Assembly (NCBI RefSeq): GCF_003816055.1
Contig: NZ_CP033906.1
Span: 4,189,249-4,253,248 of the forward strand
DNA: 64,000 bases
Origin: Bacillus sp. FJAT-42376
GTDB lineage: Bacteria; Bacillota; Bacilli; Bacillales; Bacillaceae
Reading direction: 5' to 3'
Below, piece by piece: positions 25,676 through 33,363 of the stretch (within the stretch, counting starts at the first letter, position 1; every line of letters starts with the position of its first letter). Under the pieces are notes generated by a model that had not been told where the DNA came from, did not search any database, and saw only the letters and a program-made list of their open reading frames with translations. The translations under genes and the position numbers were made by a program.

Positions 25676-25712
25676 CACAATGAGCAGATAAAGCCGATCA
25701 TCGTGCTTTTTT
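25671..25712 (-). terminator. Intrinsic terminator of the 5'-nucleotidase gene
   Basis: AAAAGCAC (25671-25678) pairs with GTGCTTTT (25703-25710); the stem extends through ATGA/TCAT. T-runs on both strands allow either direction; in the minus sense it lies 24 bases after the nucleotidase stop. Confidence 0.75.
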
Positions 25713-25735
25713 TGTGGAATGCTATCTGTTTGCTC

Positions 25736-27253
25736 CTATTGCATTACGCTAATTCTACCCTCTGTCTTCACATCGATTACCCCTAAATCTTTTGCGTACT
25801 CGATTAAAACTTCCGCATCGGTTCTGGCGTTTGCCTCATTAACGAGTAAAGAACTGTCTTTGAACATGGTGTATCCGTCCCCGCCATTGAATACATAGTT
25901 TAACATGGCTGTTTTGTATGTTTTTTGCATGTCAATCGGTTCATTGTTGACTAGAATATTTTCTACTCTGGATCCTGCTGGTTTAGCAGGGTTATAGGAA
26001 TAGTTCATGCCTGAGACTTGCATAAATCCTCCGCCGAGATTTTCGACTCTGGATACACCGTTCTCAAGAGCAGCTTTAATGGTTTCTCCTTTTACGTCTG
26101 CCAGGATGACCTTGTTTTGAAAAGGAAGAATGGCGTAAGCATCACGCAGTGTGAATTCCCCGGCCGGGATACTGGTCCGGATTCCGCCGCCGTTCATCAT
26201 GCCGATATCCGCTTTGTAAAAGGAGCGATAGCTGTCGGCTACAAAATTACCAATATTCGTTTCCTGAAATCTCGTTTCATGGTTATCTCCATAATTGAGA
26301 GGAGTCTCTAATTTGGCGATTGGTTCTCCAAGCTTCTCCTCCAGCTTCTTTTGGTAATCATCTGCGAGCTTTTTTAACTCCGGATCTTCAGGAACCGTAT
26401 GATCGACCTCGATTACGGCCGGCTTCAGCACAACGTCTTTTCCGTCTTTTGTGATATCCAGTCGAATCATAGACCCGAGGTTTCCTTCCGGAGCAGCTAC
26501 GTAGCGATTATTTTCGTATTCATGGATGAAAGATTGGTCCTCTGCCTGTTCTTCGGTAAACACGGCATTAATTTCCGGGACGGCTGCTAATAATTGTTCA
26601 TCCTTCTGTAACGATTCCTGCGTCAAAGCAATAATCGCGTCTACTTTTTTTGTTTCGTTCACTTTTTCAACTGCAGCTTTAGCCGACTGAATCAGATCCT
26701 GCTGGACAACCTGGCCATCTAAAGATGTCGTATTCATGTCATCCGTCAGACTTATGACTCCAATTTTAATTCCCTGCTTGTTGATAATTTTATAGGTTGG
26801 AACATCGGCAAATGGTTTTCCTTCTGAATCTGTAAGGTTAGAAGAAATCCATCGAAAATCAGATTGCTCAACCAGTTTCTTTGTCACATCCGACCCAAAA
26901 TCAAAATCGTGCTGACCGAAATTTGCAAGATCAATGCCGATTTTATTAAAGGCTTCGACCATTGGAAACCCCTGGTACACAGCTCCAAATAGGGCGCCTC
27001 CGCCTAAGTCTCCTCCAAATGCCACGGCCGTATGTTTATTCTCGCTTCTCACACGGTCAATGGCTGTTTTCAGCCTGGCGACGCCGCCTCGATCTCCAAA
27101 CTTATTGACAACCGGACTCATTTCATGAGCATCGTTAAAGTACAATACCGTTGCTTTGCGAGGACTCTCTTTGGCATCCGCGCCTTCATGGCTGATCAGC
27201 AAAGATCCGACACAAACGAAAAAACTCAATAGGGCAAGAAAAAAGCGATTCAT
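25736..27253 (-). CDS. Secreted 5'-nucleotidase/cyclic phosphodiesterase (UshA-like)
   Basis: 505 residues from ATG 27253, 7 bases after AAGGAG (a GTG six bases upstream is less well placed). Signal peptide ~1-28. Metallophosphatase domain ~35-260: FNDAHEM (metal ligands), GGDLGGG, then FGQHDFDFG where the family normally has GNH-(E/D), so the catalytic Asn is Gln. The nucleotidase C-terminal domain follows (~310-500: NIGNFVADSYR, GGGIRTSIPAGEFTLRDAY, NGGDGYTMF). It would release phosphate or nucleosides outside the cell. Monocistronic. The Gln substitution could alter activity. Confidence 0.85.
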   Translation of the reverse strand: MNRFFLALLSFFVCVGSLLISHEGADAKESPRKATVLYFNDAHEMSPVVNKFGDRGGVARLKTAIDRVRSENKHTAVAFGGDLGGGALFGAVYQGFPMVEAFNKIGIDLANFGQHDFDFGSDVTKKLVEQSDFRWISSNLTDSEGKPFADVPTYKIINKQGIKIGVISLTDDMNTTSLDGQVVQQDLIQSAKAAVEKVNETKKVDAIIALTQESLQKDEQLLAAVPEINAVFTEEQAEDQSFIHEYENNRYVAAPEGNLGSMIRLDITKDGKDVVLKPAVIEVDHTVPEDPELKKLADDYQKKLEEKLGEPIAKLETPLNYGDNHETRFQETNIGNFVADSYRSFYKADIGMMNGGGIRTSIPAGEFTLRDAYAILPFQNKVILADVKGETIKAALENGVSRVENLGGGFMQVSGMNYSYNPAKPAGSRVENILVNNEPIDMQKTYKTAMLNYVFNGGDGYTMFKDSSLLVNEANARTDAEVLIEYAKDLGVIDVKTEGRISVMQ

Positions 27254-27557
27254 AAACACTCTCCTTCATTGTAATAGGATTCATACCTATTAAATGTACA
27301 AGGGAGGTGTGAAGGGGATGTTACGTGGGTGTTAAGATGCTTATAAAAATTGAAAATGACGGGGCTAGAAAACAGATATTGGATAAAGTGGAACAGTATG
27401 TATTCAACCTTGATTAAGGTATTGGTGAATAGCCACGGTGCTTTACTCGCCTTTGCTGATTAAATCCTATAGTCATTCACAAATGTGATTCCAAGATGGA
27501 TCCTGGTTAATGCTTAAGAAAGAAACAATATAACTCTATTATTACTTTGTAGAATGG
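27254..27557. other. Intergenic region without a supported gene
   Basis: About 300 bases upstream of the nucleotidase. A 26-codon plus-strand frame at 27337-27417 lacks a proper ribosome binding site. Nothing else is recognised before the orphan terminator. Confidence 0.35.
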
Positions 27558-27596
27558 AAAAAGAAGCACGCAAACCGTCTTGATGCTTCTTTTTTA
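27557..27596 (+). terminator. Orphan terminator of the repeated AAAAAGAAGC family
   Basis: AAAAAGAAGCA (27558-27568) pairs with TGCTTCTTTTT (27584-27594). No gene precedes it on the plus strand within 2 kb, so it is likely left from a deleted gene. Confidence 0.65.
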
Positions 27597-27726
27597 CAGA
27601 TATATTCTCAGATACCCGTGGACAGCAGTGAAAAATATGTAAATATTTGTTATAAATAGTATATAGACTATATAGCATAGAATGAAGTGCAACGGCTTTA
27701 AAACTAATCGCTGCGGAGGAATGATG

Positions 27727-28161
27727 ATGGGTACCAAAGAAAAGATATTAAATCTTTCATTTGTGACTAAGGAGCTTTTTCATTATATTTATGAGCAATC
27801 TTCTGCTTTTCTATTTGTAACCTGCAGTAACGCGAAGGAAACCCTTCAGACCCTTCGAAGTAAGGAAGCTTTTCTAAATGGGGAAAAGTATTGGGGGGCA
27901 ATTCAGTATGAACAGAAAGGAACCCTCGTTAGTTTCCGATTCAAACGACAGAACATTCCTTCTGAGTTAAGGATGAATCTGGAAGAAATCAAGGAATTCA
28001 GGAGGGATAAAAACGAAGGGCCAGAAATAAATCCTAAAGCTGAGTCAATCGCCTTTAAGTTTTCTGAACTAGATTCAAAGTCTAAACCTGTTATACAAGA
28101 AATAATCGCATGTTTGAAGGCAGAACAGGAGAGATTCCATGCAAGCAGAAATTCACAATAA
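27727..28161 (+). CDS. Hypothetical protein, first gene of an unknown three-gene operon
   Basis: 144 residues. Three ATGs follow GCGGAGGA; the third (27727) has the best spacing. The soluble protein begins MGTKEKILNLSFVTKELF and has a mixed alpha/beta middle (YWGAIQYEQKGTLVSFRFKR) and a charged helical end. No family recognised, no signal or membrane segment. It overlaps the next gene by 23 bases, so the products are probably made together. Confidence 0.6.
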   Translation: MGTKEKILNLSFVTKELFHYIYEQSSAFLFVTCSNAKETLQTLRSKEAFLNGEKYWGAIQYEQKGTLVSFRFKRQNIPSELRMNLEEIKEFRRDKNEGPEINPKAESIAFKFSELDSKSKPVIQEIIACLKAEQERFHASRNSQ

Positions 28162-28912
28162 AATCTCTCAATCCGGCAGCAATTTATCAGACAGGCTTGA
28201 AGATAAACTGACCGGTGATTTTTTTGGCGCGCTTCGTTATTTGCCGATTGAGATTGGGCTTCAATCCGTACTGTCAGGTGTTCGTTTTCAAACTGCTGCC
28301 GGCCAGATGCAATGGCATGAAGAAATGATGCAGCTTACCGGATACATGGAACAATTGAAATTCTGGCCAGCCCATTATGAGGGAGAGATTGATCTTCTTT
28401 TGGAATTTATTCAATCAAACATCGGGATAGAAATCAAGTACTTGAGCGGTATCTCTTCTGAGGATGATGAGTCGAATGAACTCATAGATGATACAGCAAG
28501 TATCCATCAGCTATCCCGCTATTCAAGAATGCTGGCTGATATAAAAAAAGAGAAGGAAGCCTTCTTAATTTTCTTGGCCCCTTACCCGATGATGCGGTCG
28601 GTGGAAAAATCTCTATCAGTAAGAAACATCATCAACCCGCATGTCCACCTTGGGTTTCTTTGCTGGCAGGATATTTATGATGCACTCATCAAAATCGATA
28701 CTGCTTCACTGGATACAGGTCAGAGACTGATTATAGAGGATCTGACTGCCCTTTTAAATAAGAAAAGACTCTATCGTTTTAAAGGATTTGGAGAATTCCG
28801 GACGATTTCAAACGAAGCTTATGTATTTACAGGAGAACAGCCAGAAATCCAGCTTTGGGAATGGCCAGCCACTCAAATATCAAGGAGGAATCACTATGTC
28901 TGTAACACTTAA
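28139..28912 (+). CDS. Putative PD-(D/E)XK nuclease-like protein
   Basis: 257 residues, second gene of the operon, overlapping both neighbours. Residues 83-100 read EIDLLLEF...IGIEIKY: Asp85 followed by Glu98-x-Lys100 after a beta-strand, the D...ExK pattern of restriction-endonuclease-like folds, with a helix-rich remainder. The gap between D and ExK is typical. No companion methylase or helicase domain is seen in the operon. Family assignment rests on this motif alone; a non-catalytic member is possible. Confidence 0.6.
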   Translation: MQAEIHNKISQSGSNLSDRLEDKLTGDFFGALRYLPIEIGLQSVLSGVRFQTAAGQMQWHEEMMQLTGYMEQLKFWPAHYEGEIDLLLEFIQSNIGIEIKYLSGISSEDDESNELIDDTASIHQLSRYSRMLADIKKEKEAFLIFLAPYPMMRSVEKSLSVRNIINPHVHLGFLCWQDIYDALIKIDTASLDTGQRLIIEDLTALLNKKRLYRFKGFGEFRTISNEAYVFTGEQPEIQLWEWPATQISRRNHYVCNT

Positions 28913-29480
28913 TGAACAAGGTCAAAACATATCTGCAGCGGTAGAAGTTCTGCTAGAAACCTATAAAAATCTTGAAATTTTCTTCTCTGAGTTGGATCGA
29001 GTAGGGGAAGAAGAAGGATTTGTCACATTAACACCGAGATTTATGAGGTGGAAATCAGATACGGATTATACCGGCTGGCTAATTCAAGACTTCTTAAAAT
29101 TATACCAGCTAGAAGCCGATCCAGTGAGTGAAACGTTTCCTGATTTGAGAATAGGAAATCTATTTGGGGTGGAAGTAAGATTAAATGAAAAATACCCAGT
29201 CCTATCATTAATTCGATATGATGTTGATTACTCCCATTGGACAAGAATGCCTGCTGTTTCAGACCATTGGGTTTTCTATGGTCCATTCAAGTATGAGAAT
29301 TTTTTTGATATTAATAAAGTGGGTAATCGCTGGACTTCCACTACCCGGGAAAAAGGAATCAAACGGCATTGGGGAATTAAGAGAGCGATTGCAGTTGATC
29401 TTCAGTTAGTAGATGTTAAATCTGTGCAGGATATCCGATTGCAAGTTCTAGAGAAATTGAAAGAGCTAACATTTGATTAA
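28896..29480 (+). CDS. Hypothetical protein, third gene of the unknown operon
   Basis: 194 residues from ATG 28896, 6 bases after AAGGAGG. The longer frame that starts at 28788 lies wholly inside the preceding gene and is not used. The soluble protein is Trp/Tyr-rich in the middle (RFMRWKSDTDYTGWLIQDFL, cut here; DHWVFYGPFKYENFFD) with a conserved-looking RHWGIKRAIAVDLQLVD end. No known family. Tight overlap with the nuclease-like gene suggests a shared complex or pathway. Confidence 0.6.
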   Translation: MSVTLNEQGQNISAAVEVLLETYKNLEIFFSELDRVGEEEGFVTLTPRFMRWKSDTDYTGWLIQDFLKLYQLEADPVSETFPDLRIGNLFGVEVRLNEKYPVLSLIRYDVDYSHWTRMPAVSDHWVFYGPFKYENFFDINKVGNRWTSTTREKGIKRHWGIKRAIAVDLQLVDVKSVQDIRLQVLEKLKELTFD

Positions 29481-29637
29481 ATCTTGAATTAGATGAAGGC
29501 AGGAATTCACCTGCCTTTATTTATTACCTATTTCTCACTTGAATCCAAATTTCCGATGGCGAAGTGAGCTTTAATAATATCTTATTTAAGGGTTTTAAAT
29601 AGGCAGATTCCATGTACTTAATAAATGACCTATATGA

Positions 29638-29665
29638 TGAAAAAGAAGCCCGAGAACCGTCCAAC
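29638..29665 (-). repeat. Degenerate copy of the AAAAAGAAGC terminator element
   Basis: GAAAAAGAAGCCCGAGAACC resembles the left halves of the hairpins at 25543 and 27557, but the pairing right arm is lost. It lies 37 bases after the 3' end of the decayed DUF6933-like gene. Confidence 0.4.
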
Positions 29666-29701
29666 CCTCCCAGCACCAGAACTTCAATATTAAATAAGGC
29701 T

Positions 29702-30208
29702 AACCCCAAAATTCCACTAAATCCCGATACATCGCTTCATTTGAATAAAAATACACCCCTTCCCATCACCAACCATCAACGAACTGATCCGCTTGCTCAT
29801 TTCTATTTGTACTAGTGCATCCATATCCAGGTAGTCTTCGCCGAAATACACCGCATCACATGCTTTATTGAGACTCGCCACCAGTTTTCAATCTTTTGTT
29901 TTAGCAAAAGTAAGCTGGGGAGCGTGCTCAAATATTTTTTAATGATTTCTTCTTTAATGGATTCGGATTGAAACACTTCACGAATTGCGTTTCCAATCAA
30001 CGGATTGATTCTCTTTTTATCCTTTGGCTTTTAATCCGTAAAGGACAATTGCGTAACGGTTTTTATCATTAGCAAGCACCAGAAACTTGTGCCTGCCGAT
30101 CTTCAGCATGTTGGCGTGCCACGATAGCAGAGGATTTGATTCTTCAACCGGTTCAACAGGAGTTACCTTCAGATCATCGAGAAGTTTTTTCGTACATTGT
30201 ATAAGTAT
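29702..30208 (-). pseudogene. Decayed DUF6933-like gene
   Basis: Minus-strand reading gives pieces of one ~165-residue protein in successive frames. AAAGGAG is followed not by ATG but by ATA (30208-30206) opening LIQCTKKLLDDLKV and running to LYGLKAKG-stop (30017). After a shift comes NPLIGNAIREVFQSESIKEE; then, after another shift, LTFAKTKD-stop-KLVASLNKACD (a TGA in place of a Trp codon); then, after a third, VYFYSNEAMYRDLVEFWG-stop (29702). It matches, from memory, the DUF6933 family found beside toxins and plasmid-type genes. Lost start, two premature stops and three frameshifts show long decay. Confidence 0.65.
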
Positions 30209-30236
30209 TGGGTTCTCCTTTATGGATTGAGATGAT

Positions 30237-30416
30237 TTAGGCTTTCTTTAAACGTAACATGAATAAAGAAAGAAGTAGAATACCACACTGACCATTTTCA
30301 TCATTCTCAATCACTTTACATAACAGCCCGTCGTTCCCGGACGCTACAAGCTCCTCCATTTACTTTGCTTTCTCCAAATCAAACTGAATGGGCAGAAAGC
30401 CAAAGTGATGCCATCT
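30237..30416 (-). pseudogene. Fragment of an immunity-like gene with in-frame stop
   Basis: A 60-codon minus-strand frame reads RWHHFGFLPIQFDLEKAK, a TAA, then MEELVASGNDGLLCKVIEND and on to LRLKKA-stop. The reading sense is coherent across the stop, so it is a broken gene missing its 5' end. It stops 29 bases before the decayed DUF6933-like gene, so both once formed an operon. The family is not recognised; the style resembles small immunity proteins of toxin loci. Confidence 0.45.
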
Positions 30417-30509
30417 TCTCTAGAAAAGCAAGAACTTGAAATTTCACAAAGGGAGCTCTAGGGAGGTAACACATTGGATGCGGAAATAAGGAGCTAGATT
30501 CAAAGGAAA

Positions 30510-30545
30510 ATAAAATGCCCTGAAGAAATATTTTCCACAGGACAT
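30510..30545 (-). terminator. Intrinsic terminator of the GTPase operon
   Basis: In minus-strand sense ATGTCCTG pairs with CAGGGCAT (one G-U pair), followed by TTTATTTT, 16 bases after the stop of the coiled-coil gene. Confidence 0.75.
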
Positions 30546-30560
30546 TAAACTGCCAAAATA

Positions 30561-31502
30561 TTATTTTAGTAATAACGAGAGAAATTCTCCTAATGTTAAA
30601 ATACTGAAGAAAATCAAACTGATTCTTTGATTTGATTTCATTTGGGCTGCTTGATTTTCAAGCTGTGTTACTAATTCCTGATTTTCAGATTTTATTTCAC
30701 TAACAATCGATTTAAATTGGATAATCTGCTCATTATTAGTTTCATCAATGAATGTTCTTAATTGGATAATTGAATTTTCGTATTCCTCTTTTATATGCAT
30801 TTGGCTTTCTGCATGCTGTTCAACGATCGTTTCCAAATGCTCATGTATGACTTTTAAATTTTTTAGTTCCAACTTTACTTTTTCATTGGAATTTTGTATC
30901 AATTTTATATGAGAATCATTTGTTTTTTCCACCAAATCGATTTTCTCTAGCAGTTCTTTTTTTACTTCATTAAATATACTTACACATTGTGTAATTTCTT
31001 CCTGAAAAGAAATTAATGCAGTCTTCAGCTTTTCATTTTCCAGTTGAAATGAATTATAAAATGAGTCGTGACGTTCATTAAATTTATTTAACTGCTGATA
31101 GGATAGTTGGAGGGACATATCAATATTTTGTAGTAAATCCCTATGGTTATTTTTGTCGCTTTCTAATGTTTCAGTGATTTTCATATTAAAATAATGAACA
31201 AGATCTTCTAAGTATTTCTGAATAGTACGATCCTGTTCTTCTAGATTATCTTTTGTCCTTTCTGTAAACTCCGTTACACTGCTGTTTACCATATTTACAC
31301 TAGCGCTTGTAAACTGTATGTCCTCTTTTAATTGCTCTTGTAAATCAGACAGCTCTTGAGTGACCGCTATTATAAATTGTTTTAATTGTTCATTTAAATC
31401 ATTGATAAATACCTCTTGATTTAGCTGTTTTAAGGAAATTAGTGCCTCTTCATATAATTTATCTTCACTTGTTTTAACTGGCGTTTTAAGTTTAGTCGTC
31501 AT
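30561..31502 (-). CDS. Coiled-coil protein with C-terminal membrane anchor
   Basis: 313 residues from ATG 31502, which overlaps the end of the upstream GTPase gene by 11 bases with GGAG 7-8 bases upstream. Residues ~10-285 are almost continuous heptad-rich coiled coil (Leu/Ile/Glu/Lys/Gln, no Pro). The last ~20 residues (RISLIFFSILTLGEFLSLLL) form one membrane helix with only Lys after it, a tail-anchor arrangement. No enzymatic motif. As third gene of a GTPase operon it may be a membrane tether or scaffold for the two GTPases. Confidence 0.75.
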   Translation of the reverse strand: MTTKLKTPVKTSEDKLYEEALISLKQLNQEVFINDLNEQLKQFIIAVTQELSDLQEQLKEDIQFTSASVNMVNSSVTEFTERTKDNLEEQDRTIQKYLEDLVHYFNMKITETLESDKNNHRDLLQNIDMSLQLSYQQLNKFNERHDSFYNSFQLENEKLKTALISFQEEITQCVSIFNEVKKELLEKIDLVEKTNDSHIKLIQNSNEKVKLELKNLKVIHEHLETIVEQHAESQMHIKEEYENSIIQLRTFIDETNNEQIIQFKSIVSEIKSENQELVTQLENQAAQMKSNQRISLIFFSILTLGEFLSLLLK

Positions 31503-33363
31503 AATTAAACTCCATTGAATCAATAATATTTGCTGCATCCGTTCCTAACGTGTATAAAAATAAGTTGGCTAAGTATTGATCTTGTAAACTGGCAGATGCA
31601 GCCATTTCCAATAAGGCATCCTTGCGACGAATAAAATGTTGTATAAAGAAATGTTTATATTTCGCCGCATGTTCTAAATCTTTATTCCAATATTTAACAT
31701 CAAGCTGCAGTTCTTTATCTAACTTCTGAATCTGCTCATTTTTATGTTGTAGGAGTATCTTTTTCTCCTGCACTTTTACATTTAATTGATTTTCTAAGCT
31801 TTTCTTTGATTCTCTCAATTCTTCTTCCAGGAGAGAACATCTTATCCTCAACTTTTGATAAGCACCGGAGATATTTGAACAAGCAGTATTAATTTCTTCA
31901 AGCAAACGTAATAATATTTCTTCTTTTTTGGCATAAAAATGTTTTTGAAAGAAATACAGATCAATTTTGGAGTAATCCCAGTATAGAAAGTTGATCTCAA
32001 TATTTGCATCTATTCTTAAACTTTTATAACTTGGCAGTTCAAGATTGTGGTTTATTTTTTCTAAAAAACCATTTATTTCATCCAAATGGAGTCTCATACT
32101 ATCTTGAATAACTAAGATTGTATTAGAAGTAAGTTCATTTAGTTTGCTTGCTTTTCGTTCTATAGAGGCTTTTTCAAATAGTTTCTGGACCCTGTTCTTA
32201 AAATAGTCCGATTTGATTTTTTTTACATAAATTTCATCTGCTTTAACTAAGCTTTCATTTAAAACTTCTATTCGTTCTGTGACTGCTATAAGTTCGTCAG
32301 TTTGTTTATCAATAATCGTTTTAAAATTTTTTTCTATCCTCTTAGACTCTACTTTTTCTAAAGCAATTTGATTTTCAAGATGTCTGATTTCCTGTTCGCT
32401 TTGTTTTAATATCTCCTTGTAATAGCCCGTTAAGAATCCAAAGGAGATTTTTTGGACATCCACATTATAAATTAGATTTTTAAAGGAATATAGTATGTCA
32501 CTAGCAAAAAGGCGTTCTTGTTCAGTTAAGTTTTTAAAACTCCCACCTATTTCGACTGGATAGATCGTTGGCTGATTTATCTTTAATATTGCTTCAATCT
32601 CCCGCTGATAATAGGCCACAACATCATATGAGCTCTCAAACTCCTTATTTTTAATCCTTTTATTTACAGATTCAGGTGAAAAAGCACGAGTTAAAATGAC
32701 AAAATAATTCTCTGGGTGTTCATACCATTTCAATAGCTGAGGCATTTGAATGTCTCGTAAAAATGTTAAATCTGCAGCTCCATTAACGATTAGACATATA
32801 TGTGAATTTGGAATCCAAAATTTCACACATCGTTCAACATGCTTTATCTCGTTTTTTTCAGCAGATTCGATACCAGGTAAATCAATTAACTCAATAGAAA
32901 CCACTTGTTCGTCAAATTTTGATTTAGGAATCGCAATAACTACAGGATCTACATTTTGTATAGATCCTGATTCAACTAGATATCTTACATGTGCCATTTG
33001 ATCTTCTAACTGCTGTGTAGTTTTTATGATTTTTTCTTTTTTATTAGGCATTTTTATCATATACTCATCGGTTGGAGATATTTGATATTTTGTTACGGTA
33101 GCAGTAGCCGATTCACCTAGCTTTCTTTTTCCCCGTAAAAAATCTGATATTTCCTCTAAATACTCTTCTTTAACACCAAGTAATGTTAAAATAAGCGTTG
33201 TTTTTCCTACCTGAGTTGGTCCGTACACTGAAATAATAAGTTTTTTACTGCTCTTTGCATTTTCCATCGCTTGAAAAACCTGAAAACGAGACAAAAAGTC
33301 ATTTTTTGCTTCAAACGCCCAATCCAGGCGGTGCTGCTGAAATTCACTTAATAAATGCTGCAT
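31492..33363 (-). CDS. Dynamin-like GTPase, soluble member
   Basis: 623 residues. G1/P-loop is VYGPTQVGKTTL (~45-56), G2 Thr candidates lie in ESATATVTKYQ, G3 is the intact DLPG in IELIDLPGIES, and the G4 region VILTRAF is degenerate. Residues ~310-600 are long helices with coiled-coil character, as in the stalk of bacterial dynamin-like proteins. No membrane segment is visible. Start ATG 33363 lies inside the end of the upstream GTPase gene (20-base overlap). Alternative: a more general GTPase of the TRAFAC dynamin/septin group. Confidence 0.78.
   Translation of the reverse strand: MQHLLSEFQQHRLDWAFEAKNDFLSRFQVFQAMENAKSSKKLIISVYGPTQVGKTTLILTLLGVKEEYLEEISDFLRGKRKLGESATATVTKYQISPTDEYMIKMPNKKEKIIKTTQQLEDQMAHVRYLVESGSIQNVDPVVIAIPKSKFDEQVVSIELIDLPGIESAEKNEIKHVERCVKFWIPNSHICLIVNGAADLTFLRDIQMPQLLKWYEHPENYFVILTRAFSPESVNKRIKNKEFESSYDVVAYYQREIEAILKINQPTIYPVEIGGSFKNLTEQERLFASDILYSFKNLIYNVDVQKISFGFLTGYYKEILKQSEQEIRHLENQIALEKVESKRIEKNFKTIIDKQTDELIAVTERIEVLNESLVKADEIYVKKIKSDYFKNRVQKLFEKASIERKASKLNELTSNTILVIQDSMRLHLDEINGFLEKINHNLELPSYKSLRIDANIEINFLYWDYSKIDLYFFQKHFYAKKEEILLRLLEEINTACSNISGAYQKLRIRCSLLEEELRESKKSLENQLNVKVQEKKILLQHKNEQIQKLDKELQLDVKYWNKDLEHAAKYKHFFIQHFIRRKDALLEMAASASLQDQYLANLFLYTLGTDAANIIDSMEFNYDD

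Noticed and set aside
27337..27417. 26-codon plus-strand frame (MLIKIENDGARK...)
   Set aside because: No proper ribosome binding site; too short to separate from chance.
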